Of a stretch of DNA of 64,000 nucleotides, positions 46,134 to 55,199 are shown in pieces. A program made the position numbers and the translations under genes. Each line of letters begins with the position of its first letter. Position 1 is the first letter of the stretch. This DNA is from Myxococcales bacterium (GTDB lineage Bacteria; Myxococcota_A; Polyangia; Palsa-1104). The notes below the pieces were generated by a model that was not told where the DNA came from, did not search any database, and saw nothing but the letters and a program-made list of their open reading frames with translations. Where the stretch lies: assembly GCA_003170275.1 (NCBI GenBank), contig PNAM01000030.1, positions 44,098 through 108,097 on the forward strand, given 5' to 3'.

Positions 46134-46991
46134 TCAGCCGGCGCCGAGCAGTCCCTTCGGGCCGGTGAGCTCGCGGTAACCGGTGCCGTGCCAGGCGTCG
46201 AGCTCCTTGGCGCGCAGGATGGGAAACGGGTGCGTTCGATACAAGGTGAGCAGCACCTTGTAGGCCTTGTTCAAGGTGGAGCGATCGGTGTCCTCGTAGG
46301 CGCGGATCTGGCGCATGAACTCGTTCTGGTCCATCTCGCCGTACAGCCGGCTGGCGCCGCCGGCCAGCTTCATGAACGTGCGGATGCACGGATCGAGGTC
46401 TTGCACGCACAAGAGGCCCGCGCGATCGGCGGTCAGCTCGGCCTTGCGGAACCATTCGTAGAGCGCGATCACCAGCCCCTGGCCGAGCAGCGTGCCGATC
46501 CCGAGGGTGAGCTGGCCGATCAGCGCCATGATCGCGGCGATGTTCTTGGCCAGCATGGTGTACAGGACGTGGTCGGCCTTGATGTGCCCGAGCTCGTGCG
46601 CGAGCACGAAGAAGCGCTCTTCGTCGTCGAGCATGTCGACCAGGCCGGAGGTGAGCACGATGAACGGCTTGGTGTGCCCGAAGGTGTAGGCGTTGGGCAC
46701 CGGATCGACGTGGATGTACAGCTCGGGCTCGTCGATCTCGAGGATCTTGCAGCCCCACTCGAGCGAGCGGTAGAGGCGGCCGAACATGCCCTTGGTGACG
46801 CGCACGTTGCCGGCCATGTTGTCGAGGTAGTAGAGGCGCTCGAAGCCGTACTCCATGATCTTGGAGACCACCAGATCGAGGCCGGGCACCGAGCGCAGCC
46901 CGTCGGTGGCGGTAACGTCCAAGGGGTGCTGGAAGTCGGCAGCCTGCAGCCCCGGATAGGTCCTGAGCTTACGGCGCTTGGGTTCGGTCAT
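46134..46991 (-). CDS. M48-family zinc metallopeptidase
   Basis: 285 residues from the ATG at 46991. The zinc helix FVLAHELGHIKADH and the third ligand in KAELTADRAG are intact. Hydrophobic segments near 150-175 suggest membrane association. No signal peptide. It resembles the protein at 2379-3170 in layout but keeps the catalytic glutamate, so it is the likely active paralogue. Confidence 0.88.
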   Translation of the reverse strand: MTEPKRRKLRTYPGLQAADFQHPLDVTATDGLRSVPGLDLVVSKIMEYGFERLYYLDNMAGNVRVTKGMFGRLYRSLEWGCKILEIDEPELYIHVDPVPNAYTFGHTKPFIVLTSGLVDMLDDEERFFVLAHELGHIKADHVLYTMLAKNIAAIMALIGQLTLGIGTLLGQGLVIALYEWFRKAELTADRAGLLCVQDLDPCIRTFMKLAGGASRLYGEMDQNEFMRQIRAYEDTDRSTLNKAYKVLLTLYRTHPFPILRAKELDAWHGTGYRELTGPKGLLGAG

Positions 46992-47015
46992 GGACGCGCA
47001 TACTATCATCCACCC

Positions 47016-48029
47016 ATGCGACAGGTCTGGATCACGAAGGCAGGTGCACCCGAGGTGCTCGAAGTCCGCGAAGCGCCCGATCCGATCGTCAAGGACGGCG
47101 AGGTGCGCATCCGCGTCAAGAACGCGGGGATCAACTTCGCGGATCTGTCGGCGCGGCAGGGGACCTACCCCGATGCGCCGAAGATTCCCTGCGTGGTCGG
47201 GTACGAGGTCTCGGGGGTGATCGATCAGGTGGGCGAGGGCGCGCCGTTCAAGGTCGGCGACCGCGTGTTCGGCATGCCGCGCTTCGGCGGCTACTCCGAC
47301 ACGGTGGTGCTGCCCGCCGCGCAGGCGTTCCACATGCCGGCGAAGATGACCTTCGAAGAGGCGGCGGCGCTGCCGGTGACCTACCTGACCGCGCACCACA
47401 TGATGCTGTTCATCGGCACGGTGCGGCCGGGGATGAAGGTGCTGATCCATTCGGCGGCGGGCGGCGTGGGGCTGGCGGCGATCCAGCTGGCGCGCGCCAA
47501 CCGGATGGAGATCTTCGGCGCGGCGTCGCCTGCCAAGCACGAGTTCCTGCGCGGCGAGGGCGTGGCGCATCCGATCGATGCCACCGGCGACGTGACGCGC
47601 CAGGTGCGCGAGGCGCTGGGCGAGGCGCCGGGGCTCGATCTGGTGCTCGATCCCGTCGGTGGGCGATCGTGGACCGAGGGCTATCAGCTGTTGCAGTCGA
47701 CCGGGCGGCTGGTGGCGTTCGGCGTGTCGTCGATGTCGACCGGCAAGACGCGCAACCTGATCAGCGCGCTGGGAATGCTGCTGGGGATGAAGTGGTACAA
47801 CCCGATCTCGCTGATGAACGCCAACAAGACGGTGCAGGGCGTGAACATGGGTCACCTGTTCGATCGGCTGGATCTGTTGCGGCCGCAGTTCGAGGCGCTG
47901 CTCGCCATGTACGAGCGCGGCGAGATCAAGCCGCACGTCGATCGCACCTTCCCCTTCGCCGAGGCGGCGGCGGCGCACCACTGGCTGCACGATCGCAAGG
48001 CCAAGGGCAAGGTGCTGCTCACGCCATGA
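47016..48029 (+). CDS. Zinc-independent MDR oxidoreductase (quinone-reductase/VAT-1-like)
   Basis: 337 residues. The N-terminal catalytic fold has NAGINFADLSARQGTYP and VGYEVSGVIDQVG. The Rossmann part has LIHSAAGGVGLAAIQLARA and LDLVLDPVGG. Zinc-binding cysteines are lacking, as in quinone oxidoreductases. It would reduce quinones or enones with NADPH. Its stop shares bases with the next gene (ATGA). Confidence 0.87.
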   Translation: MRQVWITKAGAPEVLEVREAPDPIVKDGEVRIRVKNAGINFADLSARQGTYPDAPKIPCVVGYEVSGVIDQVGEGAPFKVGDRVFGMPRFGGYSDTVVLPAAQAFHMPAKMTFEEAAALPVTYLTAHHMMLFIGTVRPGMKVLIHSAAGGVGLAAIQLARANRMEIFGAASPAKHEFLRGEGVAHPIDATGDVTRQVREALGEAPGLDLVLDPVGGRSWTEGYQLLQSTGRLVAFGVSSMSTGKTRNLISALGMLLGMKWYNPISLMNANKTVQGVNMGHLFDRLDLLRPQFEALLAMYERGEIKPHVDRTFPFAEAAAAHHWLHDRKAKGKVLLTP

Positions 48030-48808
48030 GGGCGCTCGCGCTCCTGTTGTGCCTGGGCGCGACCGCGTTCGCCGGAAAGCTCGACGAGATCCGCGCGCGT
48101 GGCAAGCTGGTGGTGAGCGTGAAGAACGAGGGGCCGGCGTCGCCCGAGCTGCACAAGGATCCGGCGCACTTTCAGAAGCGCGGCTACGAGCTCGAGCTGG
48201 CGCACGCGCTGGCGGCCAAGATCCTCGGCGATGCGTCGAAGCTCGAGCTCAAGCTGATGCCGAAGAAGACGCGGCTGGCGGCGCTGATGGACGACCACGT
48301 TGATCTGGCGATCTCGATGTTCGCGATCCCGCTCGACCGATCTGCCGCGCAGGTCGATTTCTCGCAGCCGTACTTCGTCGGCGGGCTGGCGCTGTTGTTG
48401 AAGGGCGACAGCAAGCTCGTCAAGCTGGAAGATCTCGACGGCAAGAAGGTGGCGGCGGTGGACCAGACGGCCAACGATCCGGCGCCGGAGTGGAATCGCG
48501 CGATCGCCAGGCGCGGGCTGCACGCGACGCTTCAGCGCTATCCCACGTTCGCGCTGGCGGCGCAGGCGGTCGAGTCGGGCAGGGCCGACGCGCTGCTCAG
48601 CCACGACGCGAACATCCGCGCGTGGGTCGAGGCGAAGCCGTCGTTCAAGATGATGGCGGGGCTGATCACGCGCGAGGAGATCGGCGTGGCGGTGAAGCGG
48701 GGCAACGCGGATCTGTTGGCGGTGGTCAACGCGGTGGTGGAGGAGCTGCGCAAGAGCGGGCAGCTCGAGGCGTGGGCCAAGAAGTGGAAGCTGCCGTACC
48801 TGCTCTAG
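48026..48808 (+). CDS. Solute-binding protein family 3
   Basis: 260 residues with a short signal peptide (MRALALLLCLGATAFA). IRARGKLVVSVKNEGPA, GYELELAHALAAKIL, RLAALMDDHVDLAISMFA and LEDLDGKKVAAVDQT follow the amino-acid-binding-protein pattern. No permease or ATPase is adjacent, so it may serve a distant ABC system or a sensor. It overlaps the oxidoreductase gene by four bases. Confidence 0.85.
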   Translation: MRALALLLCLGATAFAGKLDEIRARGKLVVSVKNEGPASPELHKDPAHFQKRGYELELAHALAAKILGDASKLELKLMPKKTRLAALMDDHVDLAISMFAIPLDRSAAQVDFSQPYFVGGLALLLKGDSKLVKLEDLDGKKVAAVDQTANDPAPEWNRAIARRGLHATLQRYPTFALAAQAVESGRADALLSHDANIRAWVEAKPSFKMMAGLITREEIGVAVKRGNADLLAVVNAVVEELRKSGQLEAWAKKWKLPYLL

Positions 48809-50458
48809 CTAGACCACGCCGACGATCGTGCCGTCGTCGGTGAGATCGATCTGCGCCGCCTGCGGGATCTTGGGCAGGCCGGGCATGGTGAGGATCTCGC
48901 CGGTGAGCGGCACCAGGAAGCCGGCCCCGGCGGCGATGCGCACCTCGCGCACGGTCATGTCGAAGTCGCGCGGGCGGCCGACGCGCGTGGCGTCGTCGGA
49001 GAGCGACAGGTGGGTCTTGGCCATGCAGATGGGCAGCTCGCCGAAGCCGAGCTTCACCGCGCGATCGAGCTGCGATTTGGCCGCGCTGGTGAAGTTGACG
49101 TTGTCGGCGCCGTAGATCGCGCGCGCGATCTTGGTCATCTTGTCGGCCGGCGGATCGCTCAGCTCGTAGAGGAAGGTGGGCTTGGGCGTGGCCGCGCGCG
49201 CCTTGGCGACGATGCGCTCGGCCAGCTTGAGCGCGCCTTCGCCGCCGTGCGCGTAGATGTCGGCGCGGCCGGCCTCGACGCCGTCGGTGCGCAGCTGGTC
49301 GATCACGTGGTCGAGCTCACCCGCGGTGTCGCCGGCGCGCACGTTGAGCGCGACGATCGGCTCCAGGCCGAACCGGCGCACGCTGTCGATGTGCTTGTCG
49401 AGGTTGGCCATGCCGCGCACCAGCGCATCGTGGTTCTCCTTGCCCGACTCGGCCGCCGGCACGCCGCCGTGGAACTTGAGCGCGCGCAAGGTCGCCACCA
49501 GCACCACCGCGTGGGGAAAGATGCCCGCCGCGCGGCACTTGATGTCGAGGAACTTCTCGGCGCCCAGGTCGAACCCGAAGCCCGCCTCGGTGAACACCAC
49601 GTCGGCGCGGCGCATCGCCAGGCGCGTCGCCACCAGGCTGTTGCAGCCGTGCGCGATGTTGCCGAATGGCCCGCCGTGCACCAGCGCCGGCGCACCCTCG
49701 GTGGTCTGCACCACGTTGGGCAACAGCGCGTCGCGCAACAGCGCCGCCATGGCGCCCTCGGCCTTCAGATCGCGCGCGTACACCGGCGTGCCCTCGCGCG
49801 AGAAGCCCAGCAGCATGCGCCCGAGCCGCACCTTCAGATCGGCGTAGTCGCGCGCCAGGCACAAGATGGCCATCACCTCGCTGGCGGCGGTGATGTCGAA
49901 GCCGTCCTCCCGCGGCACGCCCATCGCCTTGCCGCCCAGACCGATCACCGTGCGGCGGAGGAAGCGATCGTTCATGTCCATCACGCGATGCAAGGTCATC
50001 TGGCGCGGATCGAGCTGCACGCCGGAGGTGGACGACTGGAAATAGATGCTGTTGTCGGCCAGCGCGGCGAGCAGGTTGTGCGCCGAGGTCACCGCGTGCA
50101 GATCGCCGGTGAAGTGCAGGTTGATGCGCTCCGACGGCACGAGCTGCGAGCGCCCGCCGCCGGTGCCGCCGCCCTTGGCGCCGAACACCGGTCCCAGCGA
50201 CGGCTCGCGCAGCGCGCACGCGGCCTTGATGCCCAGGCGCCGCGCGGCCTGCGTGAGCCCGATGGTGCAGGTGGTCTTGCCTTCGCCCGCCGGCGTCGGG
50301 CTGATCGCCGAGACCAGCACCAGGCGCGCAGTCAGCGGATCGTCGCGGAAGGCCACCTCCGCGCTCACCTTGGCGACGCCCGGTCCCCACGCCTGCACGT
50401 CGCAGGAAGCAAATCCCAGATCGGCCGCCACGTCCTCAATCGCTCGCATGCGCGGCAT
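48809..50458 (-). CDS. fhs: Formate--tetrahydrofolate ligase
   Basis: 549 residues from the ATG at 50458 (family ~555). ISPTPAGEGKTTCTIG is the ATP-binding motif; EPSLGPVFGAKGGGTGGG, FTGDLHAVTSAHNLL and ATLRALKFHGG are conserved. It makes 10-formyl-THF from formate, ATP and THF. It diverges from an MFS gene across 14 bases. Its stop is adjacent to the stop of the solute-binding gene. Confidence 0.95.
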   Translation of the reverse strand: MPRMRAIEDVAADLGFASCDVQAWGPGVAKVSAEVAFRDDPLTARLVLVSAISPTPAGEGKTTCTIGLTQAARRLGIKAACALREPSLGPVFGAKGGGTGGGRSQLVPSERINLHFTGDLHAVTSAHNLLAALADNSIYFQSSTSGVQLDPRQMTLHRVMDMNDRFLRRTVIGLGGKAMGVPREDGFDITAASEVMAILCLARDYADLKVRLGRMLLGFSREGTPVYARDLKAEGAMAALLRDALLPNVVQTTEGAPALVHGGPFGNIAHGCNSLVATRLAMRRADVVFTEAGFGFDLGAEKFLDIKCRAAGIFPHAVVLVATLRALKFHGGVPAAESGKENHDALVRGMANLDKHIDSVRRFGLEPIVALNVRAGDTAGELDHVIDQLRTDGVEAGRADIYAHGGEGALKLAERIVAKARAATPKPTFLYELSDPPADKMTKIARAIYGADNVNFTSAAKSQLDRAVKLGFGELPICMAKTHLSLSDDATRVGRPRDFDMTVREVRIAAGAGFLVPLTGEILTMPGLPKIPQAAQIDLTDDGTIVGVV

Positions 50459-50472
50459 TGTACACTCGCGTC

Positions 50473-51690
50473 GTGCTGCTCTCGGAATCACCGCGCCTTC
50501 AGCCGGCGCACTACCGGATCCTGGCGCTGGCGTTCCTCGGGTGGATGTTCGATTTCTACGATCTGATCCTGTACACGTTCCTGACGCGCTTCATCAGCGC
50601 CGATCTGGGGCTCACCAAGCTCGACCACGCGCGCGCTCTCGGCATCTCGTTCACCGCGACCGCCGTCGGTGGGATCGCCTGCGGCTTTCTGGCCGATCGC
50701 TACGGGCGGCGCACGGTGGTGAGCTGGACGATCTTGTTGTACTCGGCGGGCAGCCTCTTGTCCGGGCTGTCGACGGGGCGGCAGATGCTGTTCCTCGCGC
50801 GCGGGCTCACCGGCATGGGCGTCGGCGGCGAATGGGCCGCGGGTCACGCGCTGGTCGCCGAGACCTTCCCGCCGCACAGCCGCGGGCGGGCCGGCGCGAT
50901 CTTGCAGACCGGCGCGCCGGTGGGCGTCGGGCTGGCGGCGCTGGTCGGCACGCTGCTCGCGCCGCGCATCGGCTGGCGCGCGTGCCTGATCTATTCCAGC
51001 GCGACCGCGCTGCTGGCGTTCGTCGCGAGGCGCGGGCTGCCGGAGAGCGATCTGTGGTTGCGGCAAGGCACGCGCAGCTTCGCGGCCGGGCTCGATCGGC
51101 TGATCTACGGCGATCTGGCCAAGCGCTTCTACCTCGCGCTCCTGTTGTGCACGGTCAACGGCGCGTCTTATTGGCTCACCTACTCGTGGCTGCCGGAGTA
51201 CCTGCGCAGCCGCGGGCTCGGCCTCGCGCAGTCGGGCGCCTGGCTGGGCGTGGTGGTGGGCGGCGAGATCGTCGGCTACGTGGTGTACGGATGGTTCTCC
51301 GATCACCTGGGGCGGCGCCCGGCGTTCGTGCTTTTCGCGCTGACCATGGCGACGGGGCTGTTGCCGCTCACCATCTTCTGGGATCGCTTTGCGGCCACGC
51401 CGTCGCTGCTGCTCGGCGCGATGCTGCTGGTGGGCATCGGCACCGGCACGTGGAGCAACTTCGGGCCCATGCTGGCCGAGCTGTTCCCGACCCAGGTGCG
51501 CAACAGCGCGATGTCGAGCGTGCTCAACGTGTCGCGCGGCGCGCAGTTCGGAGCGCCGGTGCTGATCACGCTGCTCGAGCCGCGCTATGGGTTGTCGGCG
51601 GGGATCGGGCTGGCCGCCGGATTCGCCGTCGCTGCCGCGGCGCTCATCTGGACGCTGCCGGAGACCCGCGCGCGCACCATCTCAGCGTGA
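50473..51690 (+). CDS. MFS transporter (metabolite:H+ symporter type)
   Basis: 405 residues from a GTG at 50473. Twelve helices; LGWMFDFYDLILYTF opens TM1, the loop 2-3 motif is GFLADRYGRRTVV, and the second-half counterpart is WFSDHLGRRPAF. LTGMGVGGEWAAGHALVAE matches the sugar/aromatic-acid symporter family. Substrate unknown. Overlaps the convergent 665-residue gene by nine bases. Confidence 0.87.
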   Translation: MLLSESPRLQPAHYRILALAFLGWMFDFYDLILYTFLTRFISADLGLTKLDHARALGISFTATAVGGIACGFLADRYGRRTVVSWTILLYSAGSLLSGLSTGRQMLFLARGLTGMGVGGEWAAGHALVAETFPPHSRGRAGAILQTGAPVGVGLAALVGTLLAPRIGWRACLIYSSATALLAFVARRGLPESDLWLRQGTRSFAAGLDRLIYGDLAKRFYLALLLCTVNGASYWLTYSWLPEYLRSRGLGLAQSGAWLGVVVGGEIVGYVVYGWFSDHLGRRPAFVLFALTMATGLLPLTIFWDRFAATPSLLLGAMLLVGIGTGTWSNFGPMLAELFPTQVRNSAMSSVLNVSRGAQFGAPVLITLLEPRYGLSAGIGLAAGFAVAAAALIWTLPETRARTISA

Positions 51691-53679
51691 GGTGACGCGC
51701 ACCACGAACGAGTCGTCGTAGATCGTCGCGTCGTCTGGCGACTCCTCTTCGCAATCGATCAAGATCGCCGTCGATCCGCGATACAGCTCGATCGAGCCTT
51801 CGCGCAGCTTGCAGCGCACCAGCGTGACCACCGCGCCGTCGGAGGCTTGCACCGCCGGCTGCCCGTCGTCGCCGAGGTACTCGTTCTCGATCCCGAGGTA
51901 GCTCGCGCGCATCACCAACAGGCCGGCGTCGTACTTGTGGTGCAGCACCTCGCTGCGCTGAAGGTGGCGCGCGGGCGGAAAGACCGAGTGCGTCGCCGTT
52001 GCGCTCACGCGCGGCGTAAAGCGCAGCAAGCGATCGCTGCGCAGGTAGAACGCCTGCCGGCCGGCGTCGAGCGTGAGCCGGGGAATGCGCGCGACCATTC
52101 GCCCGCCGGCGTCGAACAGCCAGATGCCGGCCGGTTCGTGGCGCGAGTCTTCCGGCTGGATCGCCGCCCGCCCGCCCGCCGCGCCGAGGAGCTCGGCCGG
52201 ACAGGCGAGGGGCACGTGACGGACGAGCGCACCTGCGCCGTCGAGGAACAGCAGGTCGCGCCCGGCGGCGATCACCGTGGCGTCGCCAAGCGTCAGGGAC
52301 TCGAGCCGCTGAAAGCCGGGGCGCTGCGCCAGGGTGCTGCCGTCGTCGCGGATCCACACCCACGCCTCGCCGCAGGCGATCACGCCGCCGGGCACGCGCC
52401 GAAGGTGCGCGGGGCGCTCGGGCAACAGCACGCGCCACGGCTCGCCCGAGGTCGGCAGATCGATCGCCAGCACGCCCTGCTCGCGGCGCAGATAGTTGTA
52501 GAAGCTGAGCCACAGCTGGTCGCCCTCGTGCTGCACCGCCGACGGCCCATGCCCCCAGCGAAAGCGCGACTCGCGCAACGGGTGCAGCCCCCACGCGCCC
52601 TTGCTGGTGAGCACCCACACCAGGCCCGACGCGGGCTCGACGGAGCGCACCTCCTGGAACCACGGGATCGCGCGATCCTCGCGCGTGCCGTCGAGATCGA
52701 TCCAGCGCAGCTCGTCGCACTGCACCTCCGCGCGCTCGCGCAGGCCGCGAAAAGTGAGCAAGAAGCCGTCGAGCACGCACAGCCGCGCCAGCAGCTCGTC
52801 CGAATCGCGCGGGCGCGCCTCGAGCCGAACGGGCGGCGCCGCGTCGGCGGGCCACGCGGGGCGGACGCCAGGGTCGGAGGCGGCGGGCGCCAGCGGGAAC
52901 GCCACGTGATGCTCGTGCGCGTGCAGCCAGCCGAGCGCGGTCGCTTCGGACCACGCCTCGGGCGCCGACGCGAGCTGGGTGTGGCCGCTGCGCGCCAGCC
53001 GGCCGCTCGCCTCGAAGATCCACAGCGACGCAAGCGCGCGTGCCTGGCGATGTCCGGCGAGCGCGAAATTCCCGGGTCGGCCGTGCGCCGGCGGCACGAT
53101 CGCGACCGTGTCGTGCTCGCCCGTTTCGAGCGTGGCCAGCCGCGTGGTCTCGCCGCCGCGATGAAGATCGATCTCGTGCTGCTCGATCGGCGCCTGGTGA
53201 TCGCGCCAGTGCACGACGAACGCGCCGTCGTCGAGCGCGAGAAGCCCGCCCATCGAAAAGCCCGCCGGGAACGCCAGCACGTTCTCGCATTCCTCGAGCG
53301 CGCAGACGCCGCTCGCCAGGGAGCACGCGATCGCCTGCTCGGCGAGAGCGCGCGCCCAGCGCAGCTCGGTGAAGCGCCGCCCCTCGGCCATCGGCAGCGC
53401 GGTCTCCGCCTGTTGCTGGAGGCAGTGCCGCGCGAGCTCGCCGAGCAGGCCGTCCGGCAGCGCGACCTCGCTCACCAGCGGCTCGATCCCCGCCGCGTCG
53501 CCCGCTTCGATCGCCGCGAGGAACGGCGCGCTCTCGTCGCTGCGCGCCAGCGTGAGCGTCAAGGCCGGCGCGCCCTCGCCGGCATCGGCCGGCCCGGTCC
53601 AGCGCAGCCCGTGCGCATCGACCGTCCAGCCGATCGGCTCGGCGGGATCGGTCGGCGCGAGATGAACCTCGAGGGACAT
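51682..53679 (-). CDS. Large uncharacterised propeller-like protein
   Basis: 665 residues, no signal peptide or membrane helix. Many short strands and aspartate-rich turns (WIFEASGRLARSG, GLVWVLTSKGAWGL, LLFLDGAGALVRHV, IWLFDAGGRMVARI) suggest a seven-bladed propeller. The C-terminal part resembles a beta-helix (AVVTLVRCKLREGSIELYRG). I do not recognise the family. No operon partner. Confidence 0.7.
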   Translation of the reverse strand: MSLEVHLAPTDPAEPIGWTVDAHGLRWTGPADAGEGAPALTLTLARSDESAPFLAAIEAGDAAGIEPLVSEVALPDGLLGELARHCLQQQAETALPMAEGRRFTELRWARALAEQAIACSLASGVCALEECENVLAFPAGFSMGGLLALDDGAFVVHWRDHQAPIEQHEIDLHRGGETTRLATLETGEHDTVAIVPPAHGRPGNFALAGHRQARALASLWIFEASGRLARSGHTQLASAPEAWSEATALGWLHAHEHHVAFPLAPAASDPGVRPAWPADAAPPVRLEARPRDSDELLARLCVLDGFLLTFRGLRERAEVQCDELRWIDLDGTREDRAIPWFQEVRSVEPASGLVWVLTSKGAWGLHPLRESRFRWGHGPSAVQHEGDQLWLSFYNYLRREQGVLAIDLPTSGEPWRVLLPERPAHLRRVPGGVIACGEAWVWIRDDGSTLAQRPGFQRLESLTLGDATVIAAGRDLLFLDGAGALVRHVPLACPAELLGAAGGRAAIQPEDSRHEPAGIWLFDAGGRMVARIPRLTLDAGRQAFYLRSDRLLRFTPRVSATATHSVFPPARHLQRSEVLHHKYDAGLLVMRASYLGIENEYLGDDGQPAVQASDGAVVTLVRCKLREGSIELYRGSTAILIDCEEESPDDATIYDDSFVVRVTSR

Positions 53680-53739
53680 GCGCGGTACAGTTTAGCATCG
53701 CGCGTGCTAGGTTCCGCGCATGAGCGAGCGTCAGCCGTC

Positions 53740-54330
53740 ATGACCGCCGTGGAGCTGCTGTTCAAGCTGTGGTCGCCCATCTACGATCGGCCGATCTTCC
53801 AGCGCACGTTCTATCGCCGCATCCACGCGCGGCTGCTCGAGTCCCTCGACGGACCGGCGCCCTCGCGCGTGCTCGACCTCGGCTGCGGCACCGCGCAGCT
53901 CACCAACGATCTGCAGCGCCGCTGGCCGGCCGCGCTGGTGATGGGCGCCGATCTCTCCGAGGGCATGCTGACCGCCGCGCAGTCCCGCCTGGGCGCCGCC
54001 GCGCCGCAGCTGGTGCGCGCCAACGTGTACGCGCTGCCGTTCGCCGACGACAGCCTCGACCTGGTCACCTCCAGCATCTCGTACCACTGGTACGTCGAGC
54101 CGCGCCGCGCGCTCGCCCAGGTGCACCGCGTGCTTCGGCCGGGCGGCCGCTTCGCCCTGGCCACCATCTCGTCGCTGCTCACCACCCGCCGCCTGCCGCG
54201 CATGCGGGTCGCCACGCTCGACGCCACGCGCGCCGATCTGGTCGCCGCCGGCTTCGCCGTGATCTCGACGCAGCGCATGTTCCCCACGCTGGTGCCGGCG
54301 GTCAGCATCCTCGTCGGCGAGAAGCGATGA
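53740..54330 (+). CDS. SAM-dependent methyltransferase
   Basis: 196 residues from the ATG at 53740. SRVLDLGCGTAQLTNDL is motif I, VMGADLSEGMLTAAQ motif II and HRVLRPGGRFALATIS motif III. Its start shares bases with the stop of a chance-looking 7-codon frame. The stop is shared with the UbiA gene start (ATGA), so it probably methylates a product of that pathway or a quinone/carotenoid. Confidence 0.85.
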   Translation: MTAVELLFKLWSPIYDRPIFQRTFYRRIHARLLESLDGPAPSRVLDLGCGTAQLTNDLQRRWPAALVMGADLSEGMLTAAQSRLGAAAPQLVRANVYALPFADDSLDLVTSSISYHWYVEPRRALAQVHRVLRPGGRFALATISSLLTTRRLPRMRVATLDATRADLVAAGFAVISTQRMFPTLVPAVSILVGEKR

Positions 54331-55199
54331 ATCCTTCCGCGCTCGTGCTGCTGGCGTCGGTCAGCCGGCTGCACATCGTGGCCATCGCCGCGCTCGGCAC
54401 CTTCACCTTCGGCTGGCTGTTCTCGGGCCAGCACCTGTGGTTGCTCTCGGGAGTTTGCGCGCTCGACTGGTTCCTGGTGAACCTGCTCAACCGCGTGGTC
54501 GATCTGAAGGAGGACGCCGCCAACGGCATCACCGGCACCGCGTTCGTCGCGCGCCATCGCCGCGCGATCCTGGCGCTCGGCTTCGGCCTGCTGGCGGCGT
54601 CGCTCGGGCTGGTCCACCCGCTGTTCCCGTCGGTGACGCCGCTGCGGCTCGCCTTTCACGCGCTCGGCTTCGCCTACAACTGGCCGCTCTTCCCCGGCGG
54701 ACGGCGCATCAAGCAGCTGTACTTCTGGAAGAACACCGCCTCCGCCACCGGCTTCATGCTGACGGTGTTCGGCTATCCGCTCGCTGCCGCCGGTCACGCG
54801 CAGCTCGGGCTTCGCGGCATCGGCGCGGCCGCCGCGTTCTTCTTTCTGTTCGAGCTCAGCTACGAGGTGATCTACGATCTGCGCGACGCGCCCGGCGACG
54901 CCGGCGCCGGCGTGCGCACCTACCCGGTGGTGCACGGCCAGGGCGGCGCGCTGCGCATCATCGACGGGCTGATCGTCGCGTCGCTGGTCGCGCTGGTGGC
55001 GGGGTATGCGACGAGCGCCTTGCCCTGGCGCGTGTTCATCATGGTGGTCGCGCCGGTGCTGCAGCTGGTGATGTACAAGCGTGCGGTCAAGCGCGGCCTC
55101 ACCTCGGCCGATTGCATCGGGCTCACCTGGCTCGGCGCGGGGTTGCTGTTCAGCTATCACCTGTGGGTGGCCGCCGGGTTGCCCGGGGTGCAGGGCTGA
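54327..55199 (+). CDS. UbiA-family prenyltransferase
   Basis: 290 residues with about eight helices. First aspartate-type motif NRVVDLKED (a variant of NDxxDxxxD) and second YDLRDAPGDAGAGVRTYP. It transfers a prenyl chain to an aromatic or carotenoid acceptor, or acts as a lycopene elongase. ATGA with the methyltransferase, TGATG with the carotenoid-like gene. Confidence 0.88.
   Translation: MNPSALVLLASVSRLHIVAIAALGTFTFGWLFSGQHLWLLSGVCALDWFLVNLLNRVVDLKEDAANGITGTAFVARHRRAILALGFGLLAASLGLVHPLFPSVTPLRLAFHALGFAYNWPLFPGGRRIKQLYFWKNTASATGFMLTVFGYPLAAAGHAQLGLRGIGAAAAFFFLFELSYEVIYDLRDAPGDAGAGVRTYPVVHGQGGALRIIDGLIVASLVALVAGYATSALPWRVFIMVVAPVLQLVMYKRAVKRGLTSADCIGLTWLGAGLLFSYHLWVAAGLPGVQG

Noticed and set aside
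53720..53743. Seven-codon frame (MSERQPS) overlapping the methyltransferase start
   Set aside because: Too short to judge, with no ribosome site; likely chance despite the ATGA overlap.
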